Of a stretch of DNA of 64,000 bases, positions 36,233 through 46,428 are shown piece after piece. The stretch lies in assembly GCA_017307755.1 (NCBI GenBank), contig JAFKGQ010000012.1, positions 496,001 to 560,000 of the forward strand, read 5' to 3'. The notes beneath the pieces are model-generated. The model was given only the letters and a program-made list of their open reading frames with translations. It searched no databases and was not told where the DNA came from. Position 1 is the stretch's first letter, and the number at the start of each line of letters is the position of its first letter. The translations under genes and the position numbers were made by a program. Origin of the DNA: Chitinophagaceae bacterium. Its GTDB lineage: Bacteria > Bacteroidota > Bacteroidia > Chitinophagales > Chitinophagaceae.

Positions 36233-39200
36233 ATGAAAAAAAAACCTTTCCCTCTCTCCTGTCATCTGTTTATCCTATTTCTATTATTCTCCTTTATTGC
36301 CAATGCCCAGAAGAAGAGTCTTCCACCTGGTCCCGAGGAGAGTCATAGGGTAGGAGGTACCGTACAGGATGCCAAGGGCAATCCCTTGTCCGGCGTCAGC
36401 GTCACCGTCAAGGGGACGGGTATGGGAACCACCACGGACAGCAGCGGCAGATTTCGCCTCTCTGTCCCCGGCCCGGAGTCCGTGCTGGTATTCTCATCGG
36501 TGAGCTATGAGAACAGAGAGGAAGTGGCCGGCAGGAAGCAGAAGATGCTTATTACATTGAACGAGTCCGGCAACAACATGAACGATGTCATCGTCATTGG
36601 TTATGGAACGGCCAAAAAGAGAGATCTTGCCGGTTCCATCACTTCCATCTCCGCCAAACAGCTGGAAGAGCGCCATCCGGCCAGCCTGGGAGATGCGCTC
36701 CAGGGCATGGCGGCGGGGGTGCTGGTGACTACCAGTTCCGTACCGGGGGCGCAGCCGAATATCCGGATACGTGGTTATTCTACTTTCTCCAGCGCCGGCA
36801 ATAACCCTTTGTATGTCATAGATGGGGTGTTGTCGGATAATATGGATTGGGTCAATCCCAACGACGTGCAGTCCGTGGAGATCCTGAAAGATGCCGCTTC
36901 TGCCGCCATCTATGGTTCACGGTCGGCCAACGGCGTTATTATCATTACTACAAAGAGAGGGTTGGAAGGCAAACCAAGGATCAATGTACAGTATCTGCAT
37001 ACATCCGGTGTCCTTGCCCACAAGTTGCCGCAGGCCAATTCTAAAGAGGTGCGGATGTACCGGCAGGAACAGAGCCCGAACAATCCTGCAGCCGGAGGCA
37101 ATATGGACTCTCTTAACCCCAACTTCAATGCAGACAATGACTACCAGGATGTGCTTACCCGTTTGGCCCGGAAGAACCAGGTGGACTTTGGGGTCAGCGG
37201 AGGTGGAAAAAACATGAATTACTTTACGAGCATAAGGGCATTGGACGATCAGGGGTTGGTGTTGAACAGCTATGCCAAGTCCCTGCTGGTGAGGTCAAAT
37301 ATCGAGTTCTCGCCTTCTCCTAAGTTCAAATACACCAGCCGGCTCCAATTTGGGTATTCCACGGGTAACAGGATCGATGAAGGCAATACCATTTTCCAGG
37401 CTTTCCAGCGGCCGGCCAACTATGCCTTATATTATCCTGACGGTACGTTGACAGGCTATATCAGCGGCCGCCGGAACCCACTCTCTGTCGCGCTTTTACA
37501 GGTCAACAAATTTCAGAATTACCAGGGCACTTTATTCAGCCAGATAGAATATCAGTTTATTCCTTCCCTGCGGTTTACCACAAATGCGGTGGTCAACTAT
37601 ACGGAGGGCAGGACACAAGGTTTTTTGCCCAAGCTGCTGAGTTCGAACAATCCGCTGACGAACAGCGGGAGCGAAGGTTTTTCCAGGACGGTGAACTGGC
37701 AGTACCAGGCCTTCTTCAATTACAACAGGACTTTTGGCAAGGATCATTCCATTACGGGTCTGTTGGGTTTCAGTGCGGAGAATACGCAAACCAATAAAGC
37801 TTCCCTTGCCGACGTGAACTATGTCAACGAGGAGATACTGACCCTCAATTCCGGTACGCTTGTACCTTCCGGCACGACCACCAGCGCCACCGGCAACTCC
37901 CTGGCTTCTCTTTTTGGCAGGGCGTCGTACAGCTATAAAGGGAGATATATTGTCAATGCGCTTGTCCGGCGCGATGGTTCTTCCCGGTTTGGCGCTAACA
38001 ATCGCTGGGGGAATTTTGTTTCAGGGGCGTTGGCCTGGCGGTTCACCGACGAACGATTTATGAGCTGGACAGGCGGTGTGCTGGATGACGGCAAACTGCG
38101 GGTGAGTGTAGGCCAGACGGGTAATGAGCGCATCGGCGATTTCGATGCCCAGAGCAAATATGATTTTGGCACCTTTTTTTACAACCAGCAGTCGGGTGTA
38201 GCGCCCAACACTACCATCGGCAATCCCAACCTGAAATGGGAAAGCACCCTGCAAAGCGATGTTGGGATGGATCTGAGTTTTTTTAGAGGGAGATTGCTTG
38301 TGGTGGCCGACTATTATATCAAGACCACCAGCGACATGTTGTACAGCCGGCCCCTGCCGAGAGAGACGGGATATGCCAGCGCCCGGGTAAATGTAGGCAC
38401 CGTACAGAACAGAGGTTTTGAACTTGCCTTGACGGGACGGCCGTTGGTAAAAAAGAACTTTGATTGGCTGGTGACCTACAACCTTTCCATCGAAAGAGGC
38501 GTGGTGAAAAAGCTCAACGGCGGTCAGTCCTTTATCTCGGGTAACAGCAGCGATGCGGGCAATGCCGCCTGGCTCATCCGGGAGGGCGGCGCACTGGGCG
38601 ATTTCTATGGCTGGCGGCAATTGGGGGTCTATGCTTATGATCAGTCCAATGCCTACAATGACAACTGGGAACGGCTGACGCCAAATTTTGACAAGAGCGG
38701 AAATTTCCTGGGATATACTTTTAAAGGACAACCCTACACGGGCACAGTACATAGCGTTTACGGCAGATCGACAAAACTGCAGGGTGGGGATGCCGAATTT
38801 GCCAATCTGACCAAGGACAGCGTCATCGACAATTCGGACAGGACCGTATTGGGGAATGCACAGCCGAAGTTTTACTTCGCTATCATGAACACCCTGCGTT
38901 ACAAGCAGTTCACACTTTCCTTTACCTTCAACACCCAGTGGGGGAATAAGATCTACAACAATGCCGCGAGAGTGCTGGACGATTATGGTACTTCCAATAT
39001 CATCCCCCAGCCCTATGTCATCTACCATATGTGGAGGAAGCAGGGGGATGTCACAGACGTACCGGTGTACCGCAGCAGCAGCGTGGGCAATGTACGCGTG
39101 AGCGACCGGTTTATCGAGGACGGGTCCTTTATCCGTCTGGCGTATCTACAATTGAATTATACGCTTCCGCCTGTCTTATCCAGGAAAATGTTCGCGCAGA

Positions 39201-39361
39201 GCGTCAATGCCTATATCTATGGCAGCAACCTTTTGACCTGGACCAACTATACCTGGTATGATCCGGAGTTCCCGTCCTCGGACCCCCTGCAATTGGGGCA
39301 GGACGGCGGCAATTATCCCCGTCGCAGGGAAATAGGTCTGGGGCTCAACTTCTACTTCTAA
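36233..39361 (+). CDS. SusC-like TonB-linked outer-membrane transporter (first pair)
   Basis: The 1042-residue protein has a signal peptide ending near FSFIANAQ. A carboxypeptidase-like regulatory domain follows (GTVQDAKGNPLSGVSVTVKG), then the TonB-contact and plug region (VIVIGYGTAKKRDLAGSITS, RIRGYSTF, PLYVIDGVLSD, VEILKDAASAAIYGSRSANG). A 22-strand barrel runs to the terminal aromatic residue (GLGLNFYF). SusC proteins import oligosaccharides across the outer membrane using TonB energy, with SusD as the lid. Its SusD partner starts 16 bases downstream. No sigma/anti-sigma pair flanks it, so control probably depends on a regulator outside the window or on the dyads upstream. Confidence 0.96.
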   Translation: MKKKPFPLSCHLFILFLLFSFIANAQKKSLPPGPEESHRVGGTVQDAKGNPLSGVSVTVKGTGMGTTTDSSGRFRLSVPGPESVLVFSSVSYENREEVAGRKQKMLITLNESGNNMNDVIVIGYGTAKKRDLAGSITSISAKQLEERHPASLGDALQGMAAGVLVTTSSVPGAQPNIRIRGYSTFSSAGNNPLYVIDGVLSDNMDWVNPNDVQSVEILKDAASAAIYGSRSANGVIIITTKRGLEGKPRINVQYLHTSGVLAHKLPQANSKEVRMYRQEQSPNNPAAGGNMDSLNPNFNADNDYQDVLTRLARKNQVDFGVSGGGKNMNYFTSIRALDDQGLVLNSYAKSLLVRSNIEFSPSPKFKYTSRLQFGYSTGNRIDEGNTIFQAFQRPANYALYYPDGTLTGYISGRRNPLSVALLQVNKFQNYQGTLFSQIEYQFIPSLRFTTNAVVNYTEGRTQGFLPKLLSSNNPLTNSGSEGFSRTVNWQYQAFFNYNRTFGKDHSITGLLGFSAENTQTNKASLADVNYVNEEILTLNSGTLVPSGTTTSATGNSLASLFGRASYSYKGRYIVNALVRRDGSSRFGANNRWGNFVSGALAWRFTDERFMSWTGGVLDDGKLRVSVGQTGNERIGDFDAQSKYDFGTFFYNQQSGVAPNTTIGNPNLKWESTLQSDVGMDLSFFRGRLLVVADYYIKTTSDMLYSRPLPRETGYASARVNVGTVQNRGFELALTGRPLVKKNFDWLVTYNLSIERGVVKKLNGGQSFISGNSSDAGNAAWLIREGGALGDFYGWRQLGVYAYDQSNAYNDNWERLTPNFDKSGNFLGYTFKGQPYTGTVHSVYGRSTKLQGGDAEFANLTKDSVIDNSDRTVLGNAQPKFYFAIMNTLRYKQFTLSFTFNTQWGNKIYNNAARVLDDYGTSNIIPQPYVIYHMWRKQGDVTDVPVYRSSSVGNVRVSDRFIEDGSFIRLAYLQLNYTLPPVLSRKMFAQSVNAYIYGSNLLTWTNYTWYDPEFPSSDPLQLGQDGGNYPRRREIGLGLNFYF

Positions 39362-39377
39362 CAATAAAAATATTGAC

Positions 39378-40814
39378 ATGAACAGATCATTTTATATTCT
39401 TATCCTAACCTCGGCGATCGCTTTTTCAGGTTGCAGCAAGTTCCTTGATAAGAAACCGCAGACCGAGATCAGGACCAGCGCCTTCTGGCAGACGGAAGAC
39501 GATATCAAGGCTGCCATTGCGGGTATGTACAGCGGCATGCAGGATGTCTGCAGTACCAATTTCCTCTTTTGGGGGGACTCCCGCAGCGATAATTTTGTCG
39601 ATAACCCCAAATACGGGAATGTAGTTTACTGTACGAATGGCCTTACTTCGGCCATCAACGGCAGCGACTGGAGCCCTTTGTATACGGTGATCGGCCGGGC
39701 TAACGACCTGTTGAAACATATTCCCCAGGTGAAGGCGCTGCAGCCCGGCATCGACCCCAAAGCCATCAACTACTATCTTTCCGAAGCCCGGAATGTAAGG
39801 GCTTATTGTTATTTCCAACTGGTGAAGGTATGGGGGGATGCACCTCTCTGGACGATACCTTTCGACAGTATCGGCATCGATCCCTATAAGACCAGGATCC
39901 CCGTGAATGTCCTGCTGGATAGTCTGATCATCCCCGATCTGCTGATGGCCCTGTCCTTGTCGGACCCCAATCAGAAGACGGTGTGGGAAGCCAACCTGGG
40001 GCTCACCTATGCCATGTTGATAGATATCTGCATGTGGAGACACGATAATGCCGGAGCCATCAGTTGGTATGACAAACTGGTAGCGTCGAAAAGATATAGC
40101 CTGGAACCTACCGCCACATGGAAAAATCTTTTTATCGCGCCCAATAAGACCGTGGAGAACATCTGGAGCATTTATTGGGACTGGACGACTGACGGGGGCG
40201 CAGGCATTTCCGGTCAGATCGGCGCCGGCAATACCAACAGCACACATAAGATATCCGATGTCATCTGGAACTATTTTTCCGCCACCGCCAATTCAAAGGA
40301 CATCCGTGGCGCCCAATCCATCGATCTGAAAGTAAAGGCGCACGATAAGACACTAAAGTATTATGCCGTCAACCTGGATGCAAAAGGCGCGCAGATATAC
40401 CCGGCCAACAACCAGGCCAATGTATATTTCCCTATCTATCGTTTTGCGGATATGATATTGCTGCGTGCCGAGGCGGCCAATGATCTCAATGACCGGACTA
40501 CGGCGCTGACCCTGCTCAACCAGGTGCATACACGCGCCGGACTAACCGCTTATGCAGACACAACATTGCGGGACTCCGCTACTATGGGCAATGCCATCCT
40601 GAAAGAGCGGCAGTATGAGTTTTTTGCGGAAGGCCGCCGGTTCTTCGACCTGGTGCGCAACGGGGTCGTGGCGAAGGTAATGGACCCCCTTATCAAGATC
40701 CGTAAACCCGATGCTCCCGGCTTTGCCATCGACATGCGCACCATCCTATGGCCCCTGAGTATTACTGTGCTCAACGCCAATCCCAAGCTTGTTCAAAATC
40801 AACCTTACAATTAA
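39378..40814 (+). CDS. SusD-like glycan-binding lipoprotein (first pair)
   Basis: The 478-residue lipoprotein has a lipobox at about residue 19 (AIAFSGCSKFLDKKPQTEI). The SusD N-terminal pattern FLDKKPQTEIRTSAFWQTED is clear, and the C-terminal RagB/SusD block includes FPIYRFADMILLRAEAANDL and LKERQYEFFAEGRRFFDLVR. It binds oligosaccharide at the cell surface and closes over the SusC barrel. The mature end is PYN, with the next lipoprotein gene starting 10 bases on. Ligand specificity cannot be read from the sequence. Confidence 0.95.
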   Translation: MNRSFYILILTSAIAFSGCSKFLDKKPQTEIRTSAFWQTEDDIKAAIAGMYSGMQDVCSTNFLFWGDSRSDNFVDNPKYGNVVYCTNGLTSAINGSDWSPLYTVIGRANDLLKHIPQVKALQPGIDPKAINYYLSEARNVRAYCYFQLVKVWGDAPLWTIPFDSIGIDPYKTRIPVNVLLDSLIIPDLLMALSLSDPNQKTVWEANLGLTYAMLIDICMWRHDNAGAISWYDKLVASKRYSLEPTATWKNLFIAPNKTVENIWSIYWDWTTDGGAGISGQIGAGNTNSTHKISDVIWNYFSATANSKDIRGAQSIDLKVKAHDKTLKYYAVNLDAKGAQIYPANNQANVYFPIYRFADMILLRAEAANDLNDRTTALTLLNQVHTRAGLTAYADTTLRDSATMGNAILKERQYEFFAEGRRFFDLVRNGVVAKVMDPLIKIRKPDAPGFAIDMRTILWPLSITVLNANPKLVQNQPYN

Positions 40815-40824
40815 AAATATTTAT

Positions 40825-41535
40825 ATGCTAAAAAGATCCATTATTTTTTTTACCCTGCTGGTGGTGTTTGCCGGATGTAAGAAGTTTGCCGGTCTAAGCC
40901 TCCAGGAAGACACCCAACACCACCCTTATCTGCTGGACCCGAATGTCAGGATGAACGCGTGGCAATATCTGCGACACAGGAGTGGTCTGGAAACCGCCAC
41001 GGGAGGAGATTCGGTGTTTTATCAGATGTACCAGGCCGTGCTCTATTCCGGCATCGACACGAATGAGTACACCAGGAAGGACAGGACCTTTGTTTTTCTG
41101 CATAACAATGCCGTCCTCAGCTATACCAGCGTGACGCCTACGTTTGTGATCAACCCCGTCTGCTACTGGGCATATTACCAGGTGAAGGACCCGCTGGGCG
41201 ATACCCTTCGTCCTGCTGTCTCATGGAGCGAATATACCCCCGCGCAGGTGAAGAGCTGGCTGCAATACCTGATTTTACAGGGGACCTATAACTACGACAA
41301 CCTAACCCCCGTCGAAGTGACGGTGAACACCTTGCAGGCTCCGGGGACGGATACCCTGAACCCGCAGAGCATCATGATCCTGGAAAGGATAAAGGGTGGG
41401 GATGGCAATGGCAAGATCAGGATCAATGGTTTTGTCAACTCGGCTAATTACGTGGACGTACGCACGGGTGGAATATTGAGCACCAACGGGCCTATCCAGG
41501 TGGTGGATGCCTGTGTAGCGTATAAGTCTCAATAG
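40825..41535 (+). CDS. Fasciclin-like (FAS1-like) lipoprotein beside SusCD
   Basis: The 236-residue protein starts at the ATG at 40825 (MLKRSIIFFTLLVVFAGCKK), giving a lipobox cysteine at about residue 18. An earlier in-frame start would overlap the SusD gene. The mature part has QEDTQHHPYLLDPNVRMNAW and a later stretch (DGNGKIRINGFVNSANYVDV, RTGGILSTNGPIQVVD) that reads like the end of a FAS1 domain. Such lipoproteins are common downstream of SusD in Chitinophagaceae and probably assist surface glycan binding. The fold assignment is moderate because the first half is divergent. Confidence 0.7.
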   Translation: MLKRSIIFFTLLVVFAGCKKFAGLSLQEDTQHHPYLLDPNVRMNAWQYLRHRSGLETATGGDSVFYQMYQAVLYSGIDTNEYTRKDRTFVFLHNNAVLSYTSVTPTFVINPVCYWAYYQVKDPLGDTLRPAVSWSEYTPAQVKSWLQYLILQGTYNYDNLTPVEVTVNTLQAPGTDTLNPQSIMILERIKGGDGNGKIRINGFVNSANYVDVRTGGILSTNGPIQVVDACVAYKSQ

Positions 41536-41572
41536 GCGCCGGCTATAACATTACATGCTATAAACTGCCATT

Positions 41573-44500
41573 ATGAAGAAAATACTATGTATCTGTCTTT
41601 CCTTTCTATGTGCAGCTGTCCTGTATGCGCAGGCTCCGGCTATAACGGTCCAGGGAAAGGTCGTCAGCCCGTCGGGCGAACCCCTGGCGGGCGTCTCAAT
41701 CCTCGTCAAATCGAGAAACACGGGTGGCGCCACGGGTCCTGACGGGAGCTTTAGGATCAGCGTTCCACCCAACAGCACTCTTGTCGTCTCTTACACAGGC
41801 TATCTCAGCAAGGAGATAAGGCTCGGCGCAACGGACCGTCACGACCTCAGCATTGCCCTGACTGAAAGCAAGAACGACCTGGACCAGGTGATCGTAGTAG
41901 GATATGGCACCCGAAAAAAATCGGATGTCACGGGCTCCATTACTTCCATCTCGGAAAAGTCCATCCAGGATGTGCCGGCAGCGAACCTCAGCCAGGCGTT
42001 GCAGGGTCAGGGGGCGGGTATAGACATACAGAAAAAGAACGGGAACAGCAAGCCGGGGCAGTCTCCTACCATCCTTATCAGAGGCGCCCGGAGTGTAAAG
42101 GCGGGCAATGATCCTCTCATCGTCATTGATGGAATACCCTTTCAGGGTGATATAAACGATGTCAATCAGGATGACATCTCTTCGGTGGAAGTGTTAAAGG
42201 ATGCTTCTTCCACTGCTATTTATGGGTCTCGCGGCGCCAATGGAGTCATTCTGGTGACTACCAGGCGGGGCAGGGCAGGTGCAAAACCAACGGTGACCTA
42301 CAGTGGCTATGCCGGTTTTTCCAAGTGGCTGGGGGAATATCCCATGATGAACGGATCGCAATATCTGCAGCTAAAGAAATGGGCTACCTTTCTTGGCAAT
42401 CCGGGGACCTATACTTCACCCGACGACCCGGCATTGCTCACCGTTGCGCTGGCGCCTGAAGAAAGGCAAGGTGTAGCCATGGGACGCAGCACCGACTGGC
42501 AGAAGCTGGTGTACAAGAGTGGAGTCAGTACCAATCATCAATTAGGCGTTTCCGGTGGTACGGATAATACCCAGTACGCATTGGGTGCGGGTTACTATAG
42601 CGAGACTGGTATTTATCCTGGTCAATCTTTCCAGCGGTATACTTTGAAGTTGAGTGTGGACCAGAAGCTGGGCAATTATGTCAAGATAGGGCTCAGCTCT
42701 CTCAATACTTATGCCGTCACGAAGGGACCCAGTGTCAACCCCATGGGACAAGCCTTACGGGCCAGCCCATTGGTGTCCCCTTATGATTCCACTGGTAAGC
42801 TGATCAACGGTTTTTTGCCGGGCAGCGCCAACCAGGTCTGGAATCCTCTGGCCGACTTTTTACCGGGCGCTTCCGTAGAGAAGGGCAGCAGGCTGGGAAC
42901 CTTTTCCACCTTCTACGTGGAGGTCAGTCCTGTGAAAGGTTTGAAGTACAGGTTCAACGGCGGGGCTGAAGTAAGGTCTGGCACCTATGGTAATTTTTAT
43001 GCCAGGAACACCACCAACAACCTGGGGGTCATGTCCACGGCAGAGGACTCTTCCTTTCAATCCACCAGCTATACGTTAGAGAACCTTATCATTTACGACA
43101 AGACCATCGCCCAAAAACATAAGATCAATTTTACGGGGCTCTATAGCTTTCAGAATTATACTCCCCAGGGTACCGACTTCAAATACAGTAATCTTTTGTC
43201 AGACCAAGCCCAGTACTTCAACCCGGCCTTTGGTTCGAATTTTACAGGGAGAGGGAATTTGCTGCCCTGGGCTATCATTTCTTATATGGGCAGGATCAAC
43301 TATAGCTACAACGATAAATATCTACTGACACTCACCATGCGTTCAGACGGGTCCTCCCGTCTGGCTCCCGGCAACAAATACCACGTATTCCCATCTGCCG
43401 CAGCGGCCTGGAATATTATCAAGGAGTCTTTTATGTACAGTGTAAGAGCGGTGTCCAACCTCAAACTGAGAGCAAGTTATGGATCGGTGGGGAACCCTGC
43501 CATCGATCCCTATCAGACGCTGGGCGCGCTGACCAACGTGCCTTATAACTATGGGTCCACAGTGACGACGGGGCTTTATCCCACCTCTGTGGCCAATCCC
43601 AATCTTTCGTGGGAATATACCGCCACGGCCAATATCGGCGTAGACTTCGGATTTTTTCAGAACAGACTTTCCGGGTCTATCGAGCTGTATCATGCCTGGA
43701 CAAAAGACATGATCATGCCTGTTACGCCTCCCGCCACTTCGGGTATCCCCAACCAGATCCTCACCAATATCGGCAAGAGCGAGAACAAGGGGGTCGAGTT
43801 GCATATTGCTGCCGAGATCATCCAGGCGAGGAACAGTCATCAGGTGGGCTGGTCGGCGGATGTCAACTTCTTTATCAACAGGGGGCAGATAACCCAATTG
43901 TTGCCCACCATCAATACTACCGTGGACGGCCGTCCGGCGGACCTTGCCAATAAATGGTTTGTGGGCAGACCCATCGGCTCTATTTACGATTATCAGCGGA
44001 TAGGCATCTGGCAGGCAACTCCTGCGGACTCCGCCGCCGCCAAGGCCCTAGGGCAGACCATTACGGGCACCAAGTCCGTCATCGGTCAGGCGAAGATCGC
44101 TGACCGCAACGGCAATAAGGTCATCGATGCGGGGGATCAATACATCATCGGCACGCCACAGCCTAAATGGGAAGGCGGTACGACTCAACGTATCACTTAT
44201 CGCAATTTTGACTTTACCATCGTAGCATTTGCCCGCATCGGAGGAATGATCTCCTCCGCTATGTTTGGCGCAGGCTTTGTCAATACTATGCAGGCCAATT
44301 ATAATAACCTGAATGTCGCCTACTGGACCCCGAACAACCCCACCAATGCATGGCCAAAGGCCAACTCTGCGCAAACCAATCCGACCAATCTTTCCACCTT
44401 TGGATATTTCGACGCCACTTTTCTGAAGATCAGGAGTATGAGTCTGGGCTACAGCATTCCTGCCGGTCTGGCAAAAAAATGGGGTATGAAAAGCGTACGG

Positions 44501-44674
44501 TTCTATGCCACTGCAAAGGATCCGTTCATCCTCTTCTCTCCTTACCGGAACAAGTATCATGGATTGGATCCGGAGGCCAGCGGTCCCAAGTCATCCACCG
44601 ACCCGACGGTGACATTAAACCTGGATACGCCTCCTTCCTGGTCAATGCTTTTTGGTCTGAACGTAACTTTTTAA
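41573..44674 (+). CDS. SusC-like TonB-linked outer-membrane transporter (second pair)
   Basis: The 1033-residue protein has a signal peptide (MKKILCICLSFLCAAVLYAQ). The N-terminal extension is KVVSPSGEPLAGVSILVKSR. The plug shows VIVVGYGTRKKSDVTGSITS, ILIRGARSVKAGNDPLIVID, VEVLKDASSTAIYGSRGANG and VILVTTRRG. The barrel ends in LFGLNVTF. It differs throughout from the first SusC, so the two pairs are not a recent duplication and may take different oligosaccharides from one polymer. Its SusD starts 18 bases downstream. Confidence 0.96.
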   Translation: MKKILCICLSFLCAAVLYAQAPAITVQGKVVSPSGEPLAGVSILVKSRNTGGATGPDGSFRISVPPNSTLVVSYTGYLSKEIRLGATDRHDLSIALTESKNDLDQVIVVGYGTRKKSDVTGSITSISEKSIQDVPAANLSQALQGQGAGIDIQKKNGNSKPGQSPTILIRGARSVKAGNDPLIVIDGIPFQGDINDVNQDDISSVEVLKDASSTAIYGSRGANGVILVTTRRGRAGAKPTVTYSGYAGFSKWLGEYPMMNGSQYLQLKKWATFLGNPGTYTSPDDPALLTVALAPEERQGVAMGRSTDWQKLVYKSGVSTNHQLGVSGGTDNTQYALGAGYYSETGIYPGQSFQRYTLKLSVDQKLGNYVKIGLSSLNTYAVTKGPSVNPMGQALRASPLVSPYDSTGKLINGFLPGSANQVWNPLADFLPGASVEKGSRLGTFSTFYVEVSPVKGLKYRFNGGAEVRSGTYGNFYARNTTNNLGVMSTAEDSSFQSTSYTLENLIIYDKTIAQKHKINFTGLYSFQNYTPQGTDFKYSNLLSDQAQYFNPAFGSNFTGRGNLLPWAIISYMGRINYSYNDKYLLTLTMRSDGSSRLAPGNKYHVFPSAAAAWNIIKESFMYSVRAVSNLKLRASYGSVGNPAIDPYQTLGALTNVPYNYGSTVTTGLYPTSVANPNLSWEYTATANIGVDFGFFQNRLSGSIELYHAWTKDMIMPVTPPATSGIPNQILTNIGKSENKGVELHIAAEIIQARNSHQVGWSADVNFFINRGQITQLLPTINTTVDGRPADLANKWFVGRPIGSIYDYQRIGIWQATPADSAAAKALGQTITGTKSVIGQAKIADRNGNKVIDAGDQYIIGTPQPKWEGGTTQRITYRNFDFTIVAFARIGGMISSAMFGAGFVNTMQANYNNLNVAYWTPNNPTNAWPKANSAQTNPTNLSTFGYFDATFLKIRSMSLGYSIPAGLAKKWGMKSVRFYATAKDPFILFSPYRNKYHGLDPEASGPKSSTDPTVTLNLDTPPSWSMLFGLNVTF

Positions 44675-44692
44675 TGTCTGTAAACTTATTGT

Positions 44693-46423
44693 ATGAAGAC
44701 ACTTATGCTTAGAAGAACATATTTACTGCCATTGCTGGTCCTGTTGGCGGGACCGTCCTGTAACAAGCAATTGCAGGAGAAGCCCCAATCTGTCTTAACC
44801 CCCGACTTCTTTAAGTCGGCCCAGGGCTTCCAGTCCGGGCTGGACGCGGCCTATGCCGGCATGCGGAACCTCTGGGGTACGGAAAACCTCTTTACCATCA
44901 CCTGCATCGGCACAGATGAATTTATTACGGGCAATGACGGGACAGGGAATAATATCAACTATTACAGCAGCGGCTATCTGCCTTCCGACGGCAAGACCAC
45001 AGCTGTCTGGAACAACTGTTACACCTTTATCAACACCTGTAACGGGCTGGTGGACTTTGGTCCTGCTCTTACCGGGATCGACAGTACAAAGAAGCTGGGG
45101 ATGTTGGGGGAAGCCAAGTTCCTCCGGGCAAACTATTATTTTGCGCTCGTACAGTTCTGGGGTAATGTCACCCTGAACAAGCACTTTCAGAGCACACCCA
45201 CTACAGCTGCACAACGCGACCCCCGCGCCGATGTGTATGATCTTATCGTCCAAGATCTGAAGGACGCCATTACCGTATTGCCGGCCAGCCCGGTGAAGGG
45301 CGGGGTATTGCCTGGTAAAGCGACCGCGGCTGCCGCCCGGCATCTGCTGGCCAAGGTCTATCTGACGAGGGCCAGTTCCAATGCAGGTCACCCGGACGAT
45401 TATCAGAATGCCTATGCGATGGCTTCGGGTTTGATCAATGACAGGGCTTCTCTGGGATTGGGTCTGTTACAGGATTTTGCCAGTGTATTCCAGGAGGGTA
45501 ACGAAGCCAACCAGGAAGTACTCTGGACCGTCCAGCATACTTCCAACCTTGCTTATAACGGATCTCCCACCCAGAACAGCAGTGGTCCGGACAATGTGCT
45601 GGTGCATATGTGGGTGCCCAAGTATGAAACCTTTGTTCAGGGCATGCAGCGGGATATTTTAGACGGAAGACCCTATATACGCGCCGTACCCACCCGTTGG
45701 CTGACGGATACGGTGTTCAGGGACAAGACCAACGACACCCGGTATAACAAGACCTTCCAGACTGTCTGGTATTGCAATAATGCAGCAGGCATCCCGGTGT
45801 GGTCCAACCCCGTCCCCCCGGGTATCGATCCTTCGCTGGCCGGCAAGCCAAAGTTTAAGCTGGGAGATACCGCCTGTTACATGCCGGGTATTGATACGCC
45901 GGATGCCGCGATCAAGACCGCCCGCTATTTGCTCATGCCTCCACGGAAATATAATATCCAGATGAGCCCTTATATGCGAAAATATGTGGATACCAAGCGA
46001 CCGGATATGAATGCACCCTCCATTCGCCCTGTCATTGTATGGACCTTGTCGGAAACATATCTCATCGCCGCAGAGGCGGCCTATATGATTGGTCAGCCAA
46101 CGACGGCCCTGGGGTATATCAACACCATTCGTGAAAGGGCTGCTTATCCCACGGGTAATGCGTCGTTGATGGATGTGACGGAAGCCGATCTGTCGCTGGA
46201 CTTTATCCTGGACGAACGCAGCCGCGAGCTTTGCGGGCAGATGGTAAGATGGTGGGACCTGGTGAGGACGCGTCAGCTACTACCCCGTGTTATTGCGCAC
46301 AATTCCGACGGGAGGGCCAATATCGTCCCGAAGGATACGTTGAGGCCTATTCCTCAAACACAGATGAATGCGGTGACCTCCGGTCCGACGTATGGGCCGA
46401 TGGGGGACCCGCTGTGGAATTAA
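44693..46423 (+). CDS. SusD-like glycan-binding lipoprotein (second pair)
   Basis: The 576-residue lipoprotein has its lipobox at about residue 23 (LLVLLAGPSCNKQLQEKPQS). The first half shows FFKSAQGFQSGLDAAYAGMR and GEAKFLRANYYFALVQFWGN, and the C-terminal RagB/SusD block has SETYLIAAEAAYMIGQPTTA and FILDERSRELCGQMVRWWDL. It is about 100 residues longer than the first SusD, which suggests a larger ligand-binding surface. It ends 5 bases from the convergent beta-helix-GH105 gene. Confidence 0.95.
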   Translation: MKTLMLRRTYLLPLLVLLAGPSCNKQLQEKPQSVLTPDFFKSAQGFQSGLDAAYAGMRNLWGTENLFTITCIGTDEFITGNDGTGNNINYYSSGYLPSDGKTTAVWNNCYTFINTCNGLVDFGPALTGIDSTKKLGMLGEAKFLRANYYFALVQFWGNVTLNKHFQSTPTTAAQRDPRADVYDLIVQDLKDAITVLPASPVKGGVLPGKATAAAARHLLAKVYLTRASSNAGHPDDYQNAYAMASGLINDRASLGLGLLQDFASVFQEGNEANQEVLWTVQHTSNLAYNGSPTQNSSGPDNVLVHMWVPKYETFVQGMQRDILDGRPYIRAVPTRWLTDTVFRDKTNDTRYNKTFQTVWYCNNAAGIPVWSNPVPPGIDPSLAGKPKFKLGDTACYMPGIDTPDAAIKTARYLLMPPRKYNIQMSPYMRKYVDTKRPDMNAPSIRPVIVWTLSETYLIAAEAAYMIGQPTTALGYINTIRERAAYPTGNASLMDVTEADLSLDFILDERSRELCGQMVRWWDLVRTRQLLPRVIAHNSDGRANIVPKDTLRPIPQTQMNAVTSGPTYGPMGDPLWN

Positions 46424-46428
46424 TGACA

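Noticed and set aside
38021..39028. Long reverse-strand open frame inside the first SusC gene
   Set aside because: It is antisense to conserved SusC barrel sequence and has no credible domain.
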